From Ctenosaura bakeri (lineage: Eukaryota; Chordata; Lepidosauria; Squamata; Iguanidae): 64,000 bases of DNA. Below the pieces are notes generated by a model, which saw only the letters and a list, made by a program, of their open reading frames with translations, searched no databases and was not told the DNA's origin. Below, one piece after another: positions 35,183 through 45,944 of the stretch (position 1 is its first letter; every line of letters begins with the position of its first letter). Both the position numbers and the translations under genes were made by a program. Location of the stretch: NCBI GenBank assembly GCA_948474755.1, contig CAOLHI010001304.1:124001-188000 (forward strand), read 5' to 3'.

Positions 35183-37054
35183 CTAGGGATTGGAAGGGAA
35201 ATAAAAAGGAAAAGCTAATTGGTGACAAGCTATAAAATATCCTTGGCACATAATCACCGCATCCAATTTACAACAACAACAAAACCAGCATAGTGGTTTT
35301 AGAGGACACTGCCGAGCCAGAAACACTTTAGAAATGCAATCTTGTAACTACAACCTACCCACTGCCATCCACCAAGGTAAACCTCACAGGGCAGCCAAAT
35401 ATTCCAAAGTTCTTTGTTTTTTTAATTGAGTCACAGGCTTGCATTTGTGGTAGAAGAAACTCCACATGTCAAAAGCGTACCTAGTTATATGTTTCTCTTG
35501 GGTAGCACTGAACATCTTAACTTATAAAACATGACAAAAAGAATGTGGTTCATAGAAAAATATTGTGATGGGTGCAGTTGGGCAGCAGTGAACTTGCATG
35601 CTTCCCTTGGGAACCATAGCCTTATCTATTCCAATTGCTAACTTACAGCAGCTTAATTAAATTACCTTCATGATTTAAGTATCCTATTAAGGTTGTGTTC
35701 AGTCATTAAAGAAAAATGTGATATTATTCACAGGTGAATTAGCATGGCAGCAGTCAGGGACAGCATCAGGCTTGATGGGGCCTAAGCAAAGCACTCTTTG
35801 GTGCATCCCCCTAAATTTCCCTTTCCCTCCTAAAATCCACTTCTGCAGACAAGAAAATAAGTCCACTGGGCTTGCATTTCCCTAGTGTCTCTTGCCATAG
35901 AAATATGTACAGTTTCAAGATTTGTAATGTGTTTCAACCAAGAAAAATGTACAAAGCATCCTGGGTACCTTTGACAAACGTGCATGACTAAAATACATGT
36001 GTGTGTGTGTGTGTGTGTTCAAATGTGCAATAAGATTTAGACCATGTTATTCTCCTTTCTTTTACAACAAAAGAAAGTGTACATTGGGAAAATATCTTCT
36101 AGCCATGCATTTTGAAAATACACCCATACATATTTCTAAGTGACATTTTTCAAAACCTGATAAAGGACCAGGATGGGAGAAGAACACTGATGGGATCCTA
36201 AGAAATTCAATAACAATTAGATGGATAATTTTTGATATTCCACCTTACCACGGAAAAAGGTAGTAGCTGTAGTCATCAGAAAGAAAGCAACACAAATCAA
36301 CACACCTCCAGCACTGTAAAGAGAAGCACCCAGTGAGGGAGCTACTACCACAGGCACCTCTTGCATCTTAGCCCCAGTCTGACTGGGTCCCACCCCCAAT
36401 GTGCACAGTGGGATTGGGTCCCAGACTTAGCAGTGAAGAAGAAAGAGGTGTAGCCTCCTAGCACAACACTTCTCTCATAATGCAGGGTTGCTTTAAAAAT
36501 GTAATTAAAATAAAACCCTAGGCACAGATGTCATCAAGTATAGCATGGTCTCCAGGGTCCAAATGCCCCAGATGATCCTATCATGCTGACACCCATAACC
36601 AGATTTAAACATTTTCCTGACAAAATGTAAGCTGGGGCTAATTAGAAATATAAGAAAGGGAGGACATTTTCTACTTATGAACCATTTGAAACCATTCAAG
36701 GAAGTATTTTAAGAAGACCATACTTCATCTAACATATAAAAGTCAAAGTTTGTTTGTCTGTGTAGGGGGAAGACCTCATATGATTGGCTGCCTAAGAAGA
36801 TTCTATGGAAACTTGGGATTTGTAGTTTAGGGAGGGACCTTTAGCATTCTCGGCCAGAGAGCTCTTGGGCCTCAGTCAACTGTGTCTGTCTTGAATAGTC
36901 TGGCTGCTATGGAGATGAGGCCTAGAAGCAAGGAGAAGGGCAGTGTGTTCCCTCAGGAACCCAACCTTGTATGTTAATAACTCTGAAAACAGATTGGATT
37001 AGGGAATGTGGGGAAAAGTTACAGGTACTGGACAGGACAGTTTGGGGAATCTGA
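35183..37054. other. Unannotated intronic stretch
   Basis: Includes a GT microsatellite. Near 36,735-36,860, a segment with ACATATAAAAGTCAAAG, GTTTGTTTGTCTGTG and GGATTTGTAGTTTAGGG looks like an unclassified transposon remnant. Confidence 0.5.
35999..36018. repeat. (GT)n microsatellite
   Basis: Ten uninterrupted GT units. Confidence 0.93.
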
Positions 37055-37510
37055 GGCCTTTTCCACATTTTGTTTCTACAACAGGGCAGCGTGTCCTCCA
37101 GCAAGGACATTTGCACTTGGGGGCGGACTGGGTCCGGACTACTTTTTGTAGTTTCGGACTTCAGCCCTCTCCGGAATGCCCAGAACTGGTGGTTCGCCGT
37201 GCTATCGAAAGACTGCTTAAAGCAGGTCTTTCAATAGCCTGGCACGCCCCACTCCATCACTGCGCTTCTGTGTAGATTTGCAGGCTCGCACCAGTGCAAG
37301 GCTGCAGATCTTCCAGGGGCAGGCTTCCAGCTGGTGAGCTTCTCCAGTTGGTGGAGAGCCTCCACCAACCAGAAGCCACCATTTTCGTCCCCAGAGCAGT
37401 GTGTAGCGTGGCCACGCACTGCTCCAGATCAGTGTGGATCGTCAGAGGAAGCACGCCAGTCCGGTGAGTAGCAGAACGCCCCGTTTTCTTCCCAAAGTGC
37501 AAAAAAGCCT
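37055..37510 (-). mobile_element. Harbinger-like MITE, family A, 456 bp, inverted
   Basis: This is the reverse complement of the 61.7-kb element. Recognisable blocks are GTCCTCCAGCAAGGACAT, the tRNA-like GCAGGCTCGCACCAGTGC, and AACCAGAAGCCACCATTTT. Flanking triplets are TGA and TTG, so any TWA duplication has decayed. Confidence 0.75.
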
Positions 37511-37654
37511 TGTGACACAGGATCTCAAATCTTTCTAACAAATATTGCCTATGAGAAAATAAAATCCCAAGCAATGCCAGATATATATACTAGTATAACA
37601 TAATTATTGATCAAGCAGATTTATGTCAGCATGCTAACTCGACATGATATAAAG

Positions 37655-37785
37655 CAAGTGTGGGAAATGTGTGGCAATTCAGGTGTTGCTGAACTTCAAG
37701 CTTTAGCATTCTGCACTATTGACTATGCTGGCCAGGACTGCTGGGAGTTCCAGTTCAGCTGAATCTGGAGACCACACAATTCCCA
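37655..37785. repeat. Short palindromic interspersed repeat, diverged
   Basis: TGTTGCTGAACTTCAAGC, CTATGCTGGCCAGGACTG and CTGGGAGTTCCAGTTCAGC follow the family order with heavy decay. Confidence 0.55.
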
Positions 37786-38039
37786 CCCCTACTGCAGAGA
37801 AACTTTTAAACCATTTGAAATGTCTAAAACAATCAGTTCTCCTGTTGACACCCCAACAACTTTTCCTATATTGTACTCCAGCAAAGAAGAGATTTAGAAT
37901 TGATTTTATCTCTCATTAATGAATAAACTGGAAGCTTACTAGCAGTACAAAATGAGAATTCCAGATTCAGGATTATTAAGAAAGGAACTGACAATAAGGT
38001 AGCTGGTTTTGTAATGGCATAATAGAAAACTAATGTATG

Positions 38040-38245
38040 ATTTTATTTGCAATACTGTGTGCAGGTCTATCCTCCATCTCAGAAGATATTGCTTAACTCA
38101 ATACAGTGCAGAAAAGGGCAACCAAAATAATCAATGTGGACTTTGCTTCCTTATAAAGTACTAAAAGAAAATATAGGAATCATGAAAAGGAAGTATTTTT
38201 AGATTTATTTAGTAAAACAGAAGAAATTGAAAGATGTGAAGACAT
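38040..38245 (+). mobile_element. Old CR1/L2-like LINE fragment
   Basis: It contains the RT C-terminal landmark ATACTGTGTGCAGGTCT and GTGCAGAAAAGGGCAACC, corresponding to the YCVQFW and VQRRATK motifs. The rest is eroded, and CR1 versus L2 cannot be settled by eye. Confidence 0.6.
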
Positions 38246-39079
38246 ATAAGGGCCAACCCTACAGTCATTTATCTGGGAGTAAGTCCTAATGAACTTAGGT
38301 AGACTTCATTCTGAGTACAGGATTAATTTGTTAAAATAGCATTCTAGCTAATAATTCTCTGCTTCAGTACAGTTGTTAATGACCAGGGAAAAACTATTAA
38401 GAGTTCATAAGAATCTCCATTTTCTGTAGATTATGAAGACAGAAGGAAAGTCTGTCTGTCTCATTCATCTCCAGGTTGTCAACTGGTATGTTCATACAAC
38501 ATTAGTCAATCAAAAATATCATGGAAAACTCCTCCAAAGAATCTCTTTGAAATAAGATGATGTCAGAGTCCCACACAGAAGGAAGAAGTGAACTACCAAA
38601 TCCTTTGAACATCTTACCAAATAACAACCTGTCTCCAGAACTAACTCCAGAACAGAGAGTTCAAACAGATGCATCTTAATAGATCAAAAGTGAAAAAGTG
38701 AAGTGATAAACTTGAAGAACAGGAGAGGAAAAGCTCAGCATTTGACCCAAAGTTGGATATGTATTTCAGAGGTTTATACATCATATATATTTCATATGCT
38801 GTTGTCTATTTCCCCAGAATTCCAACAATGCATTCAAACTGAATGAACTGTTCAAACTGAATTTTTCAACTTGACCATAACCTTATGAATGCACTTGGCA
38901 TTGGTTTCTTGGTATGGCAAATCCCACTAAGAATGTAATTCTTCACTAATTTTGTTCTCAAAGGAAGAAATTAGTAATTCCAGTAATTCTCTTCCCACTG
39001 CGACAAGGTCTTCAAAAACTATGCTGTTTTCAGACTATTTGAAGTTGAGGACTTCGAACATTTGCATGTGGTATCTTTT
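38246..39079. other. Unannotated intronic stretch
   Basis: AT-rich, nothing identifiable. Confidence 0.6.
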
Positions 39080-39310
39080 TGTGCCTAAAACAGCATTTTA
39101 TGTACAGGAGACAGAAGTATTATTTTCTGCACACTAAATGCTGTAGTGGGGGACTTCTCTTGTTCACAATGCACAGGAAAGAGCAGAAAATGCTCCTTGC
39201 TGCACAAAAATCCGATGTGCAATTTTTTCACAAAATAAGTTCCAAACTGCATAGATTCTTGTCTGTCCAGGATTTTCCTTCTCAGTTTCCTAATGCTCAA
39301 GAAAAAAAAA
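39080..39310. repeat. Second copy of the unclassified TTTTCTGCAC repeat
   Basis: It shares ACAGCATTTTATGTACAG, TTATTTTCTGCACAC, GCAATTTTTTCACA, CCAAACTGCATAGATTCT and CTAATGCTCAAG with the block at 1-400. Confidence 0.6.
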
Positions 39311-40855
39311 TTAAACCGTTTTCTGAGAACTTCTGATCCCCCCCCATTCTAAAGTCCCACATGTCTGGCTATCTCTGCACCCTTGCAGAAGCTCACAACC
39401 AAGTTTTGGCCAATGTAACTTTAAGAGCCACCTCAAAAATTAATCTGGCCACTGGTATATTAGCTTACCGCTTGCTACTCTGACTCATCATAAGTCTTTC
39501 TCAGCTCCAGCACCTGTTTCCAATACCCTTGCTTAGAAACGCCATGAATTCTGTCTGCAAATTTAAACTTACAAAGGATGTATTCTACCACCAGGCAATG
39601 GCCACCCCTCCCACCCACCTCCATTTTATTCTTCTTTGCTCTTAATGTGGTTCTTGATCATTTCTGGATTACAGATTCAATTTTAAATCTACTAATATAA
39701 TGCCTTATTATTGCTGAGTTCCTTCATCTCATCTTAGCTATTTTCGTCTGACCCTGACCCATGACTCTTAACCAACATTCATTTAGATTCCAGTGTCTTT
39801 CATGTCACCAGTGTCTCTTCCAGTGCTTTAAGAAACTTTGAAGCTTAGGCTTTCATGATGTCACACATTTTAAAAGACAGGTTGACATGAATGTATTTAA
39901 ATAATACTTGAATAACAACTTTACCTTTTCTGACACACAGTCAATCAGATAAAGAGATCAGCTATTTCTGAATTAATGGAGCTTCAAAACTGACAATGTA
40001 TGCTTTGGGAAATACTGAACAGATGTACCATTGCCTTTTTTTGTTACCTAAGTATTCAGAGCTCTGTGAGAAAAATAAGTCTCTGAAAAGAACATTAAGC
40101 TTTCAACCATCCTCTAAAATCATCCAGGCACAGGAAAGAAAACTGATTCTTAAGGGAAAGTGACAGAGGAAGGACAATATGTTACCTCATAAATTTCACT
40201 AATAGAATTTTCAGCTACTGCTAGTCATGCAGTGGCTTTTAAGAAAACCATTCCCCTTGCATGTAATAGACCCTGAAAAGTTACAAATGCTTATCCATTA
40301 TATACTACATTCTGCCATCTATAAAGAATGGATATCGAGGAATAAGTAAAAACACATCCTGCGATATCTGAACAGTTGTTTCCTAGAGTTAATAGCACAA
40401 GAGAAACGCCACTTCCATCATTACAAAGGTTCATTCAATCATACCTACACTTGGCATCTTAGTATCTCTGTGTTGAACGATGTCTTTGACACTAATAGGA
40501 ACAAATCAAAATGCACTTCAGCCTTCCCACTACATTCATAATAAATTCTGTAAGCTCTTACCTGACAAACAAAGCAATTGCTTTATCTCTTTATCTTTCT
40601 ACTACACACCCTGTATGTTCAAAGAAAGCAACTGCATATTGATTTACAGAAACGAAACAAAGGTCAAGATCATGTAATAAGAAAACATTAAGCACTGTAT
40701 TTTAAAAGTGTTTGTAGACTTAATCCACAAACAGATATGTTATCATTGACTATTAAGAGTAGCATGATAGCATAGCAAGAAAAAGGCAGAAAAATTGATA
40801 CCTGGGACAGTGGAAGGGATGCATAGGCTTAGAAGTCCATGGGGGTGTGTGGTTG
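39311..40855. other. Unannotated intronic stretch
   Basis: No gene or repeat recognised. Confidence 0.6.
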
Positions 40856-41092
40856 TCGTTGTGTGCCTTCTAATTATTTCTGACTTATGGAAATCCTAAA
40901 GTGAACCTATCACAGGGTTTTCTTGGCAAGATTTGTTGAGAGGGGATTTTCCTTTTCTTTCCCCTGAGGCTGAGAAAGTATGACTTTCCAAAGGTCACCT
41001 AGTGGGTTTATATGGCCAAGCAGGGAACCAAACTCTGATCTCCTTTATCAGAGTCCAATGCTCAAATCACTACACCATGCTTGCTCTCTTGG
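40856..41092 (-). mobile_element. tRNA-derived SINE (GGTGTAGTG head), inverted
   Basis: Read on the minus strand: CATGGTGTAGTGATTTGAGC (box A-like), a degraded box B, then CACTAGGTGACC and a tail near GACAACCACAC. The same family recurs at 62.6, 63.1 and 13.8 kb. Confidence 0.82.
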
Positions 41093-42091
41093 AATGGGGG
41101 GAGGACTCTTTAATTGTATATACTTAAAATGGTGAAAGGTCTTGACACTGGAGTTAACACTGAAATTACTAATGGTTTGCTTAAACCAAGATTCCACAGG
41201 TGATAGAAGTCAATGCATATTTAGATGTTCATTTAAAAGATAGTGTACATGTGTTTTGTGTAATTCTATTGCATTTACAATGAAAACTATGTATGTCTAG
41301 TGGCTAAGAAACTACACAAAGAATCAGGAATTTACCTATTTGAATCTCAGCTTTACTGTAAACAACCAGATGCTCTTCAGTACACCACTATTCTTGGTTG
41401 CAGTTACAGTGCAGGAACATATCTACAACATGAGGATAATAATTCTACTCAGCTGCTTTAAAAATGTGTTCTTTGGATACCTTACAAGGTAATTTCTTTG
41501 AAGGCTTTTGAACCTTTTAAAGACTTCAGACCTGGGCTTTCACAAGTTGCTGCCTGAATGAAACAACAAAATAGTAGCCACCTTCCCAACTGCATGTACA
41601 AAAGGCAACCACGATGATCACTGAATCTTATTTAACGAATCCATCTAAGTAGAACTGGATAGCTTAGAGGCCATAGAGCCACTCCCATACCAGTGCATCC
41701 ATCTCTGGTTTGGGTTAGCTTTAAAGGATACTGAACCTGTTTAAGAAAAAGATTCAGCACCTTGGAGAGCTCCTTTAAACCTGGTGTTAAAAACTGGAGT
41801 GAATTCATTGCCCCAGTCCTGCCAATTATACCAGATGTGAAATTTTCATAGTACTATATGTCAGGTTGCTATACTTAGACATTTCACTGTGGGAAGGGAA
41901 AAACAGTTTGGTTTAATCAGACAGCCACAAAAACAATTGAAACATGTTCCAGAGAACATAAGCTCCACATCTAACCACTGATGTATTATGGGGATCACAA
42001 GACCTTGCCCATAGACCAGCAGGGACTGTGTTCAATAGGATACACACTGCCCTCCATCATAGTAGCAAAGGACCTTTCCATACATGAAGTA
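41093..42091. other. Unannotated intronic stretch
   Basis: No gene or repeat recognised. Confidence 0.6.
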
Positions 42092-42475
42092 CAGTCATCC
42101 CTCCACATTCACTAGGGTTAGGGGCACAGGACCCTATGAAAGTGGAAAATCTGTGAATAACCCTACCTCCCAACCATATTTAACACACACAAAAGTATGA
42201 TCACCACATTCAACATGCCATGGATTGATTCCTTTGAGTCATCAGGGTTCCTTCACAAAGCAGAAGTGGGTGCCTGGTGGGGCTTACTGCCACCTCCACT
42301 GCTGCCCAACCCCATTTTAATAGGAGACATACAAACTTTGTTGGCAATTTCTCAGTCTCACTAGGCTTGCAGTCTCTATTAAAAATGGCATAGGGAAGCT
42401 GCAGAGGTGACAGCAAATAATCCATGAATAATCAAATCTGCAAAAGTGAAACCCACAAATGTGGAGGGCTAACTG
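42092..42475. mobile_element. Tigger-like foldback MITE, 384 bp
   Basis: The termini CAGTCATCCCTCCACATTC and GAATGTGGAGGG-type (here ATGTGGAGGGCTAACTG) are inverted and flanked by TA. Second inner pair: GTGGAAAATCTGTGAATAA against its inverse near 42,430. It is the best-preserved of three copies. Confidence 0.78.
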
Positions 42476-42625
42476 TACATAACATGGAAGTTTTCAGACT
42501 AAGGGAAGATACTTTTACCTGGTTTCATCAAGGGGTACAAATGTGCAGTTTGGTTTTCCACGTCTAAAAAGTTTGAGGAAGTTTGAGAAAAACCTAACTA
42601 AAGGATGCTGTCTGTAAAGGAGGAG

Positions 42626-42657
42626 TCTTCTTCTTCTTCTTCTTCTTCTTCTTCTTC
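42626..42657. repeat. (CTT)n microsatellite
   Basis: About ten CTT units. Confidence 0.95.
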
Positions 42658-43666
42658 ATTGGCACACTAATGTTGTAGAGTCTTGTGAACAGAAACCAGA
42701 AAGCATTCCCAACATAAACAAGTTGACATTACTTCAGCTCAATATGTCTTGTCTCTTGACAAAGCTGAAGGGAAAGAGGCTTGGACTTTCTGCAAAGGAA
42801 TGTTTCCCTTCAGAGAGGTTTTTTAAAGACATAAGTAAAACCTGGAGAGAATTCACTACTACAGTAACATGGGAGCCAACAGCCACCATTGATTGGGAAG
42901 GTCACGTGATGTACTAAACTCTGTCTGCTTCCCACCTCTCAGCACTATGACTGACAACTAAGGATGCAAAGTATGTCTGCACATTTTCCCATCCTTGACA
43001 TAACAACACATCTCATTAAAAAAAAAAAGGCACTACTACAAAGGTTTTTTTCTTTAAGAAAGAATGAAAACTCTCTTTTTCTCTTTTGGTGGGTTTTGAC
43101 TAAAGGATGGTCCATTATGCAAAAAGTGTTATTTTATGCTAAATATGAGGTGTTTGTGATTTCCTCAAAAATTTTTTACGAAAAATACTATAAAATGCAC
43201 AAAAACTTTTATAATATCATCTAAAGGAAAGAACAGTAAAAAAAAAATCATTCTCACATGCAAGAATGTCACCAGAAAAAAATATGTTATTCTTACTGAT
43301 GAAAGTTCTATACAAGTATAAAGTATTGTTATAACCTCTGTCCATCTCAAAATCACTTTGAGTCTGTGATAGAAATGAAATTTTATCTTTCTCTTAAAAG
43401 AAAACCCTATACAGTCCATTGCATGGGTTTATAAAAACATTGTTAGCAGATACCATTCTGCACCTCTCCCCATCTCTTTCTTATCCATCAGAAAAAAGCT
43501 CTCAGTACCCCCTTCCACATGTTATGTTAACAAAGTGGGGGGGATTGGTGGTGATGGAGAACCACATGTGCCATCCTTTACATCTGTGAATTCACTTTAA
43601 AGCATGAAAAATTTCTATGTGCATGTCACTACACTTTGAAATCTTTTTGAACAATATGGACCCCTG
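42658..43666. other. Unannotated stretch left of the CR1
   Basis: AT-rich unclassified sequence up to the target duplication. Confidence 0.6.
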
Positions 43667-43748
43667 GAAAATTGCAGTCTTTTTGTAAGGAACAACACTT
43701 ATGTGTCTATAGTTGTTCAAGGTCAGTCTCAACCTATCCACTCATCTT
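43667..43748 (+). repeat. CR1 target-site duplication, 5' copy
   Basis: This 82-bp segment directly precedes the CR1 5' array and recurs directly after the ATTCTATG tail. It begins GAAAATTGC and ends ACTCATCTT. Three mismatches are seen against the 3' copy. Confidence 0.88.
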
Positions 43749-43750
43749 GA

Positions 43751-44580
43751 TTTCTCAGAGGAAAGAGCAGAGGAGAGCTGGGTCTGTGAAGACATCCTAG
43801 ACCAGGTGTGTTTTACAGGCTCGTTTTTGCTGTGCTTGTGGGGCTGTGCTTGTTTTTGCTGTGCTTGTTTTTGCTGTTATTTGCTTGCTATTGTTTGCTT
43901 GCTGTTGTCCTGGCCGTGGGCTCTGCCTGATCACACGGTCTGACTAACAAGAGGGAGGAGGCAGCTAGCGGGGAGGAGCTTTATTAGGAGCTACCAACGG
44001 GCCTCTAGCTCATTTCCCAGAGGAAAGAGCAGAGGAGAGCTGGGTCTGTGAAGACATCCTAGACCAGGTGTGTTTTACAGGCTCGTTTTTGCTGTGCTTG
44101 TGGGGCTGTGCTTGTTTTTGCTGTGCTGGTTTTTGCTGTGCTTGTGGGGTTGTGCTTGTTTCTGCTGTTATTTGCTTGCTATTGTTTGCTTGCTATTGTC
44201 CTGGCCGTGGGCTCTGCCTGATCACACGGTCTGACTAACAAGGGGGAGGAGGCAGCTAACGGGGAGGAGCTTTATTAGGAGCTACCAACGGGCCTCTAGC
44301 TCATTTCCCAGAGGAAAGAGCAGAGGAGAGCTGGGTCTGTGAAGACATCCTAGACCAGGTGTGTTTTACAGGCTCGTTTTTGCTGTGCTTGTGGGGCTGT
44401 GCTTGTTTTTGCTGTGCTGGTTTTTGCTGTGCTGGTTTTTGCTGTGCTTGTGGGGTTGTGCTTGTTTTTGCTGTTATTTGCTTGCTATTGTTTGCTTGCT
44501 ATTGTCCTGGCCGTGGGCTCTGCCTGATCACACGGTCTGACTAACAAGGGGGAGGAGGCAGCTAGCGGGGAGGAGCTTCG
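43751..44580 (+). promoter_or_regulatory. CR1 5' UTR: three tandem ~262-291-bp units
   Basis: Three head-to-tail copies start at the CAGAGGAAAGAGCAGAGG motif (43,756, 44,018 and 44,309; periods 262 and 291 bp). Within each unit a TTTTTGCTGTGCTTG minisatellite changes in copy number, which explains the different lengths. Each unit ends with a CACGGTCTGACTAACAAG segment and a GGAGCTTTATTAGGAGC segment; the third diverges after GGAGCTT into the ORF1 leader. By position this is the element's own promoter region, comparable in layout to monomer arrays of mouse L1. Promoter activity is inferred, not shown. Confidence 0.85.
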
Positions 44581-44627
44581 GCGGGCGCACTTAAACTCCT
44601 TTACTTCAATCATCCAAACTTTAACCT

Positions 44628-45762
44628 TTGACAGTCAATAGAGCTAACACAGCTTACACAACTGAATTTCAAATAGAAAGCCCAATTATTCTTTCTCGAG
44701 CTTCTCCTGTACTACTCTCTGCAGTTTCAAGGATGGAAGGTGAGGGAGCTGCTGCAGTCACCTGTAACACTTGTGGCATGTTCCTTTTCTTGCCACAAGA
44801 TGTTCTCGGATACACCTGCACTAAGTGCAAGCTGGTCACCTTCTTGGAGGAGAAGGTTCGCCAGCTGGAGGCACGAATTTCTGATCTCCACCTTATTAGG
44901 GAAGGGGAGGAGTTTTTGGATAGGGAAGAGAAGACCTACTGGAAATCCAAATACACGGAGGAGCTGCCAGATCAGGAAGCCAGTACACTGCGCCAGGAAA
45001 CGGAGGCTTGGGCGAATGTCACACGGAGGAGTAAAAGGACCAAAAAGGTAACAGAGACTCTTAACCTACACAATCGCTTTGATGTACTTGGACTTACAGA
45101 CAATGAGGAGCACTACGCAGAGGGAACAGAATGTCAACAAGAAAGAATCCAACTTCGGCAACAGGAACTAGATCAACGCTCCCAGCCTCAACAGAATGCT
45201 CAGGCAGTCCTAGTAAAACACGCTTATCGAGGAGCCCAGGGGAAGCCTCAGAAGAGGCGAGTTCTGGTTGTTGGGGACTCTTTGCTAAGAGGAACTGAAA
45301 CAGCAATCTGCAAAACGGACAAGCTCAATCAAGAGGTCTGTTGTCTTCCTGGGGCCAGGATCAACCACATAATGGAGAGGCTAACCGGGCTAGTCAAACC
45401 CACTAGTCAAGCCCCTCATTTTGGTTCATGTCAGAACCAATGACACTACGAGGAGCAGCTTTTACCACATTGCAAAGGACTACGAGCATATGGGGATGAA
45501 GCTTAAGGACCTTGGTGCGCAGGTGGTCATTTCGTCTCTCCTCCCTGTTCAAGGATACGGCGCACGTAGGGAAAGGGCAATAGTAGAGGTCAACAACTGG
45601 CTCCGCACATGGTGCCGCCAACAACGGTTTGGGTTTTTGGAACATGGCCTGAATTTCCATGACCATGGGCTTCTGGCGAGGGATGGGCTGCACCCCACAA
45701 AACTTGGCAGGAATGTTTTTGCAAACAGTCTCGCAAGGAGGTTTAAGAGGTCTTTAAACTAA
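44628..45762 (+). pseudogene. CR1 ORF1 protein (zinc finger, coiled coil, SGNH esterase), frameshifted
   Basis: This is the RNA-binding/esterase ORF1 protein of CR1. The probable start is the Met at 44,733 (MEGEGAAAVTC), although the frame is open from 44,628. It has a CX2CX14CX2C zinc-binding motif (CNTC...CTKC), then a short leucine-heptad coiled coil (FLEEKVRQLEARISDLHL). A charged linker follows, then an SGNH hydrolase domain with block I VVGDSLLRG, block III reading HVRTND where GTND is usual, and block V DGLHPTKLG holding the Asp-His pair. A frameshift at about 45,405-45,420 separates blocks I and III. The protein would act in the ribonucleoprotein particle; the esterase role in CR1 is not settled. 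Confidence 0.88.
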
Positions 45763-45944
45763 GTTCTGCTGGGGAGGGAGACAATATTATTCAGGGCAAG
45801 GACTCAGAGAACACAGGGGAAAAAGGCCCAAATGATACTGGACAAGTAGTACAAGCGGCCAATGGCGGGAGGAGTAGAAACAATAGTACAGGACTTGCAG
45901 GAAGGGCCCAGGGACTTAAGTGTCTCTACACTAATGCAAGGAGT

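Noticed and set aside
43756..44580. CRISPR-like or satellite array
   Set aside because: Units are long, lack unique spacers, and lead directly into CR1 ORF1. They are the element's 5' UTR repeats in a vertebrate genome.
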